In this document: piece after piece, positions 52,275-57,973 of the stretch
Position numbering within the stretch: position 1 is the first letter of the stretch
Layout of the letters: every line of letters starts with the position of its first letter
Assembly (NCBI GenBank): GCA_964549505.1
Contig: CAZJVD010000009.1
Location: forward strand, 1-64,000
DNA length: 64,000 nt
Reading direction: 5' to 3'
Source of the DNA: CAZJVD01 sp964549505
Lineage (GTDB): Bacteria; Bdellovibrionota; UBA1018; CAZJVD01
Notes under the pieces: model-generated
Told to the model about the DNA's origin: nothing
Seen by the model: only the letters and a program-made list of their open reading frames with translations
Databases searched by the model: none
Made by a program: the position numbers and the translations under genes

Positions 52275-52294
52275 TGGAAAACTTCTCCTACTGC

Positions 52295-52309
52295 TGATTT
52301 ACTAAATCA
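52295..52309. promoter_or_regulatory. Palindromic operator candidate TGATTTACTAAATCA
   Basis: A perfect palindrome with 7-bp arms around one base. It sits just downstream of the -10 box of the leftward promoter at 52314-52342, near the expected start of transcription, where a repressor would block elongation or clearance. Confidence 0.5.
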
Positions 52310-52313
52310 CCTT

Positions 52314-52342
52314 TGTATAAAAATATGACGCGCTGTTGTCAA
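52314..52342 (-). promoter_or_regulatory. Strong sigma-70 promoter for the 517-residue exported protein
   Basis: Minus strand: -35 TTGACA (52337-52342), exactly 17 bp, -10 TATACA (52314-52319). It is the best promoter by consensus that I noticed in the window. The start codon lies 40 bp downstream at 52274. Confidence 0.7.
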
Positions 52343-52393
52343 GATAAAGAATACGGTCGGTGGGGGTGGTGATGGGCGGGTGATTTCCATCCA

Positions 52394-52422
52394 TTGACTT
52401 TTAATATGCGCCGTGTCATATA
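52394..52422 (+). promoter_or_regulatory. Candidate rightward promoter
   Basis: Plus strand: TTGACT (52394-52399), 17-bp spacer, CATATA (52417-52422), or TATATC with a 19-bp spacer. It faces the leader ORF at 52451 and the exported protein gene at 52557. Confidence 0.4.
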
Positions 52423-52450
52423 TCTACCGCGTTGAGCAGGAGGGTTTTTT

Positions 52451-52510
52451 ATGCGAAACGTGGTGTTGTTCCTGGCACTACGCCTTGCTCAGAGATGCTG
52501 TCCTCTATAG
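52451..52510 (+). CDS. Possible 19-residue leader peptide or truncated signal peptide
   Basis: A near-perfect ribosome binding site AGGAGGG (52438-52444) stands six bases before this ATG, better than that of the downstream gene. It encodes MRNVVLFLALRLAQRCCPL and then TAG. The hydrophobic start looks like a signal peptide cut short. It lies 46 bp in front of the exported protein gene at 52557, so it could be a regulatory upstream ORF or the remnant of a lost exported protein gene. Confidence 0.4.
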   Translation: MRNVVLFLALRLAQRCCPL

Positions 52511-52556
52511 AGACGGTTGACCCTCGAACTCTTACTTGCTTCTAGAAAGGTCTTTT

Positions 52557-53207
52557 ATGAAAACTTTTGTGGCCATTTCAGTCCTCCTCTTTTCGACAGG
52601 TGTTCTGCGTGCTGAAGACGCGACCTTACAATCGGTAAAGGACGCACTCTCTAAAGTTTCAGAGAACCTCGATACCCTTGAAAGCGAAATTGACTTCAAA
52701 GGCAGTACCGAGAATCAGCTAACGTACAGCCAACAATCCAGGGCGGTGACCAGGGCAGTTCGCGATCTCGAAACGCTCATCAAGAAGTATGATTCGAGTG
52801 AACAGCTTGAAAGTATATTGATCGAAGCGGAAACGCTTCAGGTGGCCATTCAAAGTTATATCCAAAACGAGCGACATGGTTTTGATTATGTCATCCGACC
52901 CGATGAAGTGAACTTGGATATCGAGGTCGGAGGAGTGCTGGAGAAAATTATTAAGAAAGCCGGGTTGGGCGTAGTCTTCACCGGATCTGGAAGCATCAGA
53001 GTTTCCAATGCTCAGACTAAGTGGAACCAACTGGGTAAGCTCATTGCTGAATTCAGAGTTCGCATGCAGAGAATTAAAGATATCGATGCTCAAAACTCCC
53101 GTTTTCAATCTATGAAGGATTGGGGCTACAATAAGAACGTTAAGTCCTCCGATGATCCGTTTGATCGTAACGTGCAAAGGGTTGAGATACTTCCATTTGG
53201 GTTTTAG
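52557..53207 (+). CDS. Hypothetical exported coiled-coil protein
   Basis: About 216 residues. The signal peptide MKTFVAISVLLFSTGVLRAED is cleaved after LRA. Residues 25-115 are predicted helical with a heptad pattern (VKDALSKVSENLDTLESEI, RAVRDLETLIKKYDSSEQLES), suggesting coiled coil. A glycine-rich turn (KKAGLGVVFTGSGSIRV) and a second helix follow. The C-terminal DWGYNKNVKSSDDP region has a relative in a gene fragment at about 53966. I chose the ATG at 52557 behind AGAAAGG. Codon use is more AT-rich than in the ribosomal operon. I recognise no domain. Confidence 0.6.
   Translation: MKTFVAISVLLFSTGVLRAEDATLQSVKDALSKVSENLDTLESEIDFKGSTENQLTYSQQSRAVTRAVRDLETLIKKYDSSEQLESILIEAETLQVAIQSYIQNERHGFDYVIRPDEVNLDIEVGGVLEKIIKKAGLGVVFTGSGSIRVSNAQTKWNQLGKLIAEFRVRMQRIKDIDAQNSRFQSMKDWGYNKNVKSSDDPFDRNVQRVEILPFGF
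53120..53154 (+). repeat. 35-bp direct repeat, left copy
   Basis: Begins TTGGGGCTAC and ends GTTAAGTCCTCCGATG. It matches 53967-54001 at 31 of 35 positions by eye. It lies inside the 3' part of the preceding exported protein gene. Between the copies is the nucleotidyltransferase gene pair. Confidence 0.8.
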
Positions 53208-53301
53208 TGTCCAGATAGTGCGAGGATCTCTGAGGATGTCTGCGTGAAAACGAGCGAGAAGAACTTGTAGCTCAGAAGTAAGTTCTCTATGCTCAACATT
53301 T

Positions 53302-53787
53302 ATGGTTCCCTACCAAGACCTCTTTATCGCATTAGCTAAGGAGAACATTCGCTACCTCATCGCAGGGGGGTTCGCTGTTAATCTGCATCAAGTGCAGAGA
53401 GCAACGGTAGATCTGGATTTGATCGTCCACTTGGAGGAACAAAACCTACAGCGCTTTGTCACGTTAATGACTCATTTAGGATTCCAACCTAAACTGCCAG
53501 TCGACCCGAAGGATTTCGCGAAAGCAGACGTCCGAGAGACTTGGTTACGAGAAAAAAACATCATGGTGTTTAGTTTTTATCACTCCAGGAATTCTTACGA
53601 AACGGTCGACGTGTTTGTCGAAGAACCGAAACCATTTGATGAGTTAGCAGCTAGGAAACTGGCTATTAAGGCGTTCGGCGTAGCCATCGACGTTATCGGC
53701 TTGGACGACCTGATCGACCTAAAATCCTCGACCGGCAGAGATAAGGATCTCTTCGACGTCGATCAGTTGAGAAAGAAACGAAAATGA
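53302..53787 (+). CDS. Nucleotidyltransferase-fold protein (DUF6036/AbiEii-like)
   Basis: 161 residues. The start YLIAGGFAVNLHQVQRATVDLDLIVHLEE has the GG...DxDL pattern of minimal nucleotidyltransferases (GGxAV, then TVDLDLIV with two acidic residues that bind metal). GVAIDVIGLDDLIDLKSSTGRDKDLFD near the end is typical of the stand-alone antitoxin or AbiEii-like branch. Such proteins often modify or partner with a second small gene in toxin-antitoxin loci. The stop overlaps the start of the next small gene (ATGA). The pair lies between two 35-bp direct repeats, which suggests acquisition as a unit. Toxin role is an inference. Confidence 0.75.
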   Translation: MVPYQDLFIALAKENIRYLIAGGFAVNLHQVQRATVDLDLIVHLEEQNLQRFVTLMTHLGFQPKLPVDPKDFAKADVRETWLREKNIMVFSFYHSRNSYETVDVFVEEPKPFDELAARKLAIKAFGVAIDVIGLDDLIDLKSSTGRDKDLFDVDQLRKKRK

Positions 53788-53990
53788 AACCCTGGCCGGT
53801 TCAACCAGAGATGCAGCCTGTCCTCCTCACGCCAGAGCAGATTATTCTCTGGCTTGATGGCCACCGGCAATTCATGTTCGAGGTCTGGAAAAACAACCCG
53901 CATCTTCGCGAAGAATGGGAACGCCTTAATCCCCCTCAGACCCGAAATCTGGCATCTCCGACGCTGTTGGGGCTACCAGAAGGAAGTTAA
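53784..53990 (+). CDS. Small protein coupled to the nucleotidyltransferase
   Basis: 68 residues, reading MKPWPVQPEM, then LLTPEQIILWLDGHRQFMFEVW and HLREEWERLN. It is helical with many aromatic residues and no cysteine. Its ATG overlaps the nucleotidyltransferase stop, so the two are made together, as partner proteins in two-gene modules often are. The C-terminal seven codons (LGLPEGS) run into the right copy of the 35-bp repeat. I do not recognise a family. Confidence 0.6.
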   Translation: MKPWPVQPEMQPVLLTPEQIILWLDGHRQFMFEVWKNNPHLREEWERLNPPQTRNLASPTLLGLPEGS

Positions 53991-54042
53991 GTCCTCCGAT
54001 GCCGAGAGCGTTTACTCGTCGGCATTTTTACGGAAGAAATAG
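53966..54042 (+). pseudogene. Remnant of a second copy of the 52557-type gene 3' end
   Basis: In the frame that is +1 to the small gene, this stretch reads CWGYQKEVKSSDAESV and ends with a stop at 54042. WGYxKxVKSSD matches the C-terminal part of the exported protein encoded at 52557-53207. No upstream part of such a gene is visible, so it looks like a leftover after insertion or recombination. Confidence 0.4.
53967..54001 (+). repeat. 35-bp direct repeat, right copy
   Basis: Same orientation as 53120-53154, with four mismatches clustered in the middle. The left copy is in frame in the exported protein gene; this copy overlaps the end of the small gene and the start of an untranslated spacer. 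Confidence 0.8.
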
Positions 54043-54509
54043 GACCACTCACCGGCGTGTGATTTCATTCGATCAATAATCCAGTAATACTGGACGCCTG
54101 GCGGACTAGACGGATGGCTATCGGAATCGCTAGCCTGAACAAATTCCCCAGAAAAACATACCACTGCCTCTTGACCCATTACCGCTCGCCATTCTCCCAA
54201 CCACTGCTGACACGCTTCCATATCGAAATTTCTTCTTGTGAGATAATGATGAGTGATTTTCCCGTCATCAATCCAGAAAGCGGGTTGTCCCGTGTGTTCG
54301 AAATCACCGATACTTCCGGTATCTTCACAATCTAGAAAAACGTGATGCATCGGCAAGCATTGCCAATACTGAAAGCAAACAGGTGGGTTTGCAGGATCTA
54401 GGGGTTGAACATTGGTACACCGATGCTCCTCCTCTGCCAGATCGTTTTTTGTCACGATGCCGTAGTCTTCGGTTAGTAGCCCAACGTGCTTTACAGGCCC
54501 GAATGACAC
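54012..54509 (-). CDS. Hypothetical protein in accessory region
   Basis: 165 residues from a GTG at 54509. The sequence is rich in aromatic and acidic residues (VCFQYWQCLPMHHVFLDCED, IDDGKITHHYLTRRNFDME, VQYYWIIDRMKSHAGEWSYFF) and has no signal peptide. I recognise no domain. Composition is more AT-rich than in the core genes, and the gene lies between the nucleotidyltransferase module and the toxin-antitoxin module, so it may be accessory cargo. The plus-strand frame over the same bases is less protein-like. Confidence 0.5.
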   Translation of the reverse strand: MSFGPVKHVGLLTEDYGIVTKNDLAEEEHRCTNVQPLDPANPPVCFQYWQCLPMHHVFLDCEDTGSIGDFEHTGQPAFWIDDGKITHHYLTRRNFDMEACQQWLGEWRAVMGQEAVVCFSGEFVQASDSDSHPSSPPGVQYYWIIDRMKSHAGEWSYFFRKNADE

Positions 54510-54650
54510 GTGTAGTGATGTTATTATTACACTTATTATATTTAATGAAGTTCTTCATGCTTTTATGAAAAAGACACGCGTCCCTGGGCGTTCAGGCGAA
54601 ACTTCAATTTAAAGATGCGGCATAGTAATCGCGCCTTCATTAAGTAAAAT

Positions 54651-54668
54651 GGGCCGCACAAGCGGCCC
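54651..54668 (-). terminator. Orphan terminator hairpin, likely the original tRNA-Leu(CAG) terminator
   Basis: GGGCCGC-TTGT-GCGGCCC on the minus strand followed by ATTTTA (an A-rich flank on the other side makes it bidirectional). It lies 11 bp beyond a 17-bp copy of the tRNA-Leu(CAG) 3' end at 54680-54696 and in the same orientation, as expected if an insertion separated it from the tRNA gene. Confidence 0.6.
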
Positions 54669-54679
54669 GTTTTGTTGTC

Positions 54680-54696
54680 GTGCGAAGGACAGGACT
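54680..54696 (-). repeat. 17-bp copy of the tRNA-Leu(CAG) 3' end (attachment-like site)
   Basis: GTGCGAAGGACAGGACT is identical to 55688-55704, which is the 3' T-arm strand, acceptor strand, discriminator and first C of CCA of tRNA-Leu(CAG). Same orientation. The AbrB/Doc module lies between the copies. This is the usual footprint of integration into a tRNA 3' end. Confidence 0.7.
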
Positions 54697-54722
54697 CCGA
54701 CGTATTCAAAGGAATTGCCAAC

Positions 54723-54760
54723 TTGCAATCCTAGTCTACCATTGGTATACTAATGGTAGA
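54723..54760 (+). promoter_or_regulatory. Autoregulated promoter of the AbrB/Doc module
   Basis: -35 TTGCAA (54723-54728), 17-bp spacer, -10 TATACT (54746-54751). The -10 box sits in the loop of a perfect 9-bp inverted repeat, TCTACCATT (54735-54743) and AATGGTAGA (54752-54760). Binding of the AbrB-fold antitoxin there would shut the promoter, the usual control of type II modules. Confidence 0.7.
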
Positions 54761-54775
54761 CCAATCGGAGGCCGC

Positions 54776-55006
54776 ATGATTGCAAAGAAACTTACCAAAG
54801 TAGGGAATACCCAAGCCGTTGTCCTCGACAAAACTCTCTTAAGCCTTGTCGATGCCAGCGCCGAAAGTACCTTCAAGATTTCTATAGAGGATAAAAAAAT
54901 TATCCTTGAACCCATGACCCAAAAAGAAATCGACCGTTTGACATTGGACAGTAGCGATAAAATCCGGGCAACGCAGAAAAATGTCTTCAAAAAACTCGCC
55001 AAATAA
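54776..55006 (+). CDS. AbrB/MazE-fold antitoxin
   Basis: 76 residues. MIAKKLTKVGNTQAVVLDKTLLSLV is a SpoVT/AbrB swapped-hairpin DNA-binding domain, as in MazE-type antitoxins. The tail (LDSSDKIRATQKNVFKKLA) would be the toxin-binding segment. The ATG at 54776 has a good GGAGG site. The next gene, a Doc-like toxin, overlaps its end by 26 bp. It should bind the inverted repeat upstream and repress the module. Confidence 0.8.
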   Translation: MIAKKLTKVGNTQAVVLDKTLLSLVDASAESTFKISIEDKKIILEPMTQKEIDRLTLDSSDKIRATQKNVFKKLAK

Positions 55007-55394
55007 TCCTTTTTATATTTCCATCGAGGTGGTTTTAGAAATTCATCAAAGACAATTGCGAGATTTCGGCGGTTCAGATGGAATTCGAAATCGCCCTGGA
55101 CTGGAATCAGCGGTTGAAACGCCCAAGGCAACCTTTGATGGTCAGGATCTTTATTCAACCATTTTCTCCAAAGCGGCCGCCTATGCTTTTCACATTGCTG
55201 AGGCTCAGGCCTTTGTGGACGGAAACAAGCGTACCGCTCTAGATGTCGCGCTGACTTTTCTGTCGATCAACGGATTTGAAATCGAAAATGAAAGCATGGA
55301 ACTTTATGAAGCGATGATCGCCATTGCGGATCATAAAATGACCAAGGAAGATTTGGCCAAGCTTTTCGAACAGCTCACGATCACCGCATCTTAG
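54981..55394 (+). CDS. Doc-like Fic-domain toxin with variant active-site motif
   Basis: 137 residues. The helical Fic fold is clear: YISIEVVLEIHQRQL at the start, RPGLESAVETPKATFDGQDLY, AAAYAFHIAEAQAFVDGNKRTALDVALTFLSINGF. In Doc of phage P1 the motif is HxFxDGNKR and the His is essential for phosphorylating EF-Tu. Here that His is Gln76 (AQAFVDGNKR), while the Asp, Gly, Asn, Lys and Arg are kept. The nearest His is five residues earlier. The protein may be an inactive or altered toxin, or a member of a variant subgroup. It is coupled to the antitoxin gene. Confidence 0.8.
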   Translation: MSSKNSPNNPFYISIEVVLEIHQRQLRDFGGSDGIRNRPGLESAVETPKATFDGQDLYSTIFSKAAAYAFHIAEAQAFVDGNKRTALDVALTFLSINGFEIENESMELYEAMIAIADHKMTKEDLAKLFEQLTITAS

Positions 55395-55449
55395 CCGCAC
55401 AAGCGGGCACCCGGCTTACTCCGACCTTCAAGTCCTGTCTGTAGGTACT

Positions 55450-55470
55450 CGACGGTCCGCTGGACCGTCG
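55450..55470 (+). terminator. Terminator-like hairpin after the Doc gene
   Basis: CGACGGTCC-GCT-GGACCGTCG is a perfect 9-bp stem followed by TTTC, 55 bp after the Doc stop codon. Confidence 0.55.
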
Positions 55471-55554
55471 TTTCATTGGAGTGCGCACCAAATCACGATC
55501 TGCATTGGTTTCGTGCTCAGTGCGAGCATTTTCTTTGACTCTTTCCCATGAGAG

Positions 55555-55596
55555 CTTCCCACGCGGAGCCAGGATGGCGAGAGCGTGGGTAGGGTA
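55555..55596 (-). repeat. 42-bp module shared by both tRNA-Leu loci, copy 1
   Basis: Read on the minus strand it matches 60499-60540 with one mismatch. It can fold as CCCACGC/GCGTGGG with an inner GCCA/TGGC stem. It lies downstream of tRNA-Leu(CAG), in the same sense relative to the tRNA as copy 2. Confidence 0.75.
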
Positions 55597-55686
55597 CAGA
55601 CAGGATGTGCCGAGTTAAGGAAGTTTCATTAAAATGCACCGCGCTCAAAACGACACATTAAGTGTCGTTTTGCCGCGGATGTGCAT
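55597..55686. other. Spacer between module copy 1 and tRNA-Leu(CAG)
   Basis: No reading frame is supported here. It holds the hairpin at 55647-55671, which is the tRNA terminator. The wider stretch 55395-55685 has no gene; it carries the Doc terminator, the 42-bp module and this hairpin. Confidence 0.5.
55647..55671 (-). terminator. tRNA-Leu(CAG) terminator hairpin, shared design with the GAG locus
   Basis: AAAACGACAC-ATTAA-GTGTCGTTTT, a 10-bp stem, begins 14 bp after the tRNA 3' end. An outer CCGCG/CGCGG pairing extends it. The tRNA-Leu(GAG) locus has the same nested hairpin at 60652-60675. Confidence 0.65.
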
Positions 55687-55770
55687 GGTGCGAAGGACAG
55701 GACTTGAACCTGCACGGCTCTCGCCATACGCTTCTGAAACGTACGTGTCTACCAGTTCCACCACCCTCGC
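55686..55770 (-). tRNA. tRNA-Leu(CAG)
   Basis: 85 nt including an encoded CCA. Acceptor GCGAGGG pairs with CCTTCGC (one G-U). The anticodon stem TACGT/GCGTA holds the loop TTCAGAA with anticodon CAG. A long class II variable arm and a GGTTCAAGTCC T-arm are present. Its 3' end is duplicated at 54680-54696. Confidence 0.9.
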
Positions 55771-55852
55771 ACACTCGACGCAAAGTAGAGACAATCCGCG
55801 GAATCTAACTCACGTTTTCGGTGTACGCAATCGCAAGCGAAACTGAGACCTG

Positions 55853-56905
55853 TCACGGAGCGCTGATCGTCGGAACGAGGTAGCGCTGTCCTTCTTGGTC
55901 CGTTATGCCCCGTGTGACCGACAGCCAGAGATTGCGAAGCTCAGCGCGCCGATCACGCGCCATCGGCGGGGTGACCCACTTCAGATCGGAAACACGTATC
56001 CCCCAAAACGGCTGAAACCTTTCAGGCCGCGCCGAATATCGCAAATCCATCCAATGACCCGGTTCGAGCTCAGCCGCATAGCCCGATGCAAACCAAGCAA
56101 GCTTCTCGAGCGCACGTTTTCGTTCGGGGTCGCCATCAAAACGCGAAAGCCACTGGGCGGGGTCCTCGGCAGCGATCTCCGATCCAGATAAAACCTGCGC
56201 TTTTCCAAAGATCGGAAGGCGAACACCGTCGGCTACAAAGCCATGCGACGTCTGATAAAGGGAACGCCACACGGTCAGATTTGAGAACGTCGGGTCCACT
56301 CGACCCTTTGCGATCGTATGACTACGAGATGCAGCGAGGCTTGCCTGCATGTCCAGCGCCCGATGCGACTGAAAGAATCCGAAAGCCAGATAGAGATGCG
56401 CCACCGCTAATCCAACGACAACGGGCATCGGTCGACGGCGAAGCGCAGTCCATGCACCCCCAACTAAAAGCGGAAGCGTGTAAACGGGATCGACGATCGA
56501 AATCGCGTTCCACGCTATGCGCTCTTCCGAAAATGGCCAATATAGGAGTGTTCCGTAACTCGTGCACGCATCGAGAAGTCCGTGCGTGGCATAACCCAGA
56601 AAACTTATTCCATACACCCATCGAAACGAAAGCTCCGGACCAGGGCGAATCCTTCGCCACACTCGCATCGCCCCTTTTATGACGAGCGCTCCGACGCAAG
56701 CGCCGATCGGTATGAACGCAAGCGAGTGCGTGAAGTGTCGGTGAAGATCACCGTGACCAAGAATGTCGTGCGAGGTTTTTAGAAAGATATCGACGTCAGC
56801 AAGCATTCCTGCCAAACCGCCGATAACAAACGCCGCTTTCGGTTTTTTTCGAACGATTCCCTGCGCGACCGCAGCGCCCAACGCAAACTGTGTAACAGGA
56901 TCCAT
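55853..56905 (-). CDS. YdjM-type membrane-bound metal-dependent hydrolase
   Basis: 350 residues. MDPVTQFALGAAVAQGI begins the PF04307 fold. The metal ligands are visible as ADVDIF, HRHFTHSLAFIP and later HGLLDACTSYG. Four or five hydrophobic helices anchor it in the inner membrane, with a large soluble domain after residue 190. This family is poorly understood; E. coli YdjM is LexA-regulated, but I see no LexA site here. It lies between the terminator of the porin operon and tRNA-Leu(CAG), on the same strand as both. Confidence 0.85.
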   Translation of the reverse strand: MDPVTQFALGAAVAQGIVRKKPKAAFVIGGLAGMLADVDIFLKTSHDILGHGDLHRHFTHSLAFIPIGACVGALVIKGAMRVWRRIRPGPELSFRWVYGISFLGYATHGLLDACTSYGTLLYWPFSEERIAWNAISIVDPVYTLPLLVGGAWTALRRRPMPVVVGLAVAHLYLAFGFFQSHRALDMQASLAASRSHTIAKGRVDPTFSNLTVWRSLYQTSHGFVADGVRLPIFGKAQVLSGSEIAAEDPAQWLSRFDGDPERKRALEKLAWFASGYAAELEPGHWMDLRYSARPERFQPFWGIRVSDLKWVTPPMARDRRAELRNLWLSVTRGITDQEGQRYLVPTISAP

Positions 56906-57002
56906 CTATCGACCTTCGGGGGTTGGAGGCAAGCCAGGAGGGCGTGCGTTGCTGTGTATTAACAAAAGCAAGAGCGCATGTGCAGTCCGATCAAAACAAA
57001 AA

Positions 57003-57028
57003 ACCCCGAGGCCTTGCGGCCCCGGGGT
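57003..57028 (-). terminator. Rho-independent terminator of the porin-lipoprotein operon
   Basis: Minus strand: ACCCCGGGGCC-GCAA-GGCCTCGGGGT followed by TTTTTT. It starts 31 bp after the stop codon of the 57059 gene and is the clearest terminator in the window. Confidence 0.9.
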
Positions 57029-57058
57029 CACAGTCTTTGAAGTACTGCTCAAGACCTA

Positions 57059-57796
57059 TTAGTGCGTAGTGAACGAGTACGTAAATCCCGTTCCCGAAGG
57101 CTCACAACGCTTTTCAACCGTGTTACCGGCAAGAGCGAGATTCGGATTGATGGCAAACTTGAACGATTTTGCAATCGCCACGTTTTCACCAATACGAATT
57201 CCGTTCGTTCCTGTCCCGAAAGACGGAAACGAAAACGGATTGATTGTTGAGCCCGAACAGTTCGCGTCTCCAGCGTCCAGAACCGCGTTGCCTTTACAAC
57301 GCGAAAGCGTACTGAACGTCAGCGGGATGATGTTGGATACTTGTCCGTTGCAAACGCCTTGGTGGAAGCCAAGACCTGCAGCCAAGATATCGTCCTTGAT
57401 CGATCCAGCCGAAAACGCGGGCGTTGTTCCGTTACAAAGTGGTGTGCTGATTGTTCCACCAGCATCGCACTCGTTATCCGGAGTTGCATACGGTCCCGGT
57501 TTGTAAGTGAGGTCAACTCGGTTTGCGATCAGAACGACCACGCAACGAACCGGCTCGGCCACAGGGCCTGAAGCAAGCAATGGTGTGCTTGCAAGGTCGG
57601 TTTGTACGGGGTCCTTCACGATCGGCATCGTCGGTACAAGATTTGTGCGGCACGTATCATCATCCGATGTGTAGATACCGTGCACCCAAACCTTGGTCGA
57701 GGTGATGTTGCTTGCCGAGAGCGCGGCCTTTGCCACAGGAGCCGCACTGAATCCCACAAGTAGGGAGGCGATCATCAAATAAGCGATCCGCCTCAT
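57059..57796 (-). CDS. Hypothetical exported protein, coupled to a small lipoprotein
   Basis: 245 residues. A signal peptide (AYLMIASLLVGFSAAPVAKA) precedes a beta-rich mature protein with about nine cysteines, in spaced pairs such as NECDAGGTISTPLCNG and SRCKGNAVLDAGDANCSG that suggest disulfides. The C-terminus GFTYSFTTH with alternating aromatic residues could be a beta strand. I recognise no domain. Its ATG overlaps the stop of the small lipoprotein gene (ATGA), and a strong terminator follows, so both belong to an operon downstream of the porin gene. Confidence 0.65.
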   Translation of the reverse strand: MRRIAYLMIASLLVGFSAAPVAKAALSASNITSTKVWVHGIYTSDDDTCRTNLVPTMPIVKDPVQTDLASTPLLASGPVAEPVRCVVVLIANRVDLTYKPGPYATPDNECDAGGTISTPLCNGTTPAFSAGSIKDDILAAGLGFHQGVCNGQVSNIIPLTFSTLSRCKGNAVLDAGDANCSGSTINPFSFPSFGTGTNGIRIGENVAIAKSFKFAINPNLALAGNTVEKRCEPSGTGFTYSFTTH

Positions 57797-57918
57797 GATG
57801 TACCCCCTACGATGGTGCTCAGCACTTGCTCATGCTCTGCTCCGCAACCAGGAACCATGGAAAGGAATCCCATTGCGAGAACAAGGCCTACGAGAGTGAT
57901 TAGCATTCTGGAAGACAT
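57793..57918 (-). CDS. Small lipoprotein, 41 residues
   Basis: MSSRMLITLVGLVLAMGFL starts a signal sequence that ends at the lipobox MVPGC, leaving a mature peptide of about 17 residues (CGAEHEQVLSTIVGGTS). The ribosome binding site AGGGAG stands about ten bases before the ATG. The stop codon overlaps the ATG of the 245-residue exported protein gene, which is the main support that this short frame is real. Its job may be to anchor or couple translation of that protein. Confidence 0.6.
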   Translation of the reverse strand: MSSRMLITLVGLVLAMGFLSMVPGCGAEHEQVLSTIVGGTS

Positions 57919-57973
57919 ATTCGTGTCTCTCCCTTCTGTTTGTGTCGTAACTCCGCAGATCTAAGCGCGTGGC

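Noticed and set aside
54325..54558. Alternative minus-strand frame near 54.4 kb
   Set aside because: It overlaps the better 54012-54509 frame and has a basic, cysteine-rich, unlikely composition.
55634..55846. Open frame across tRNA-Leu(CAG)
   Set aside because: It runs through a structurally clear tRNA and its terminator in the opposite strand.
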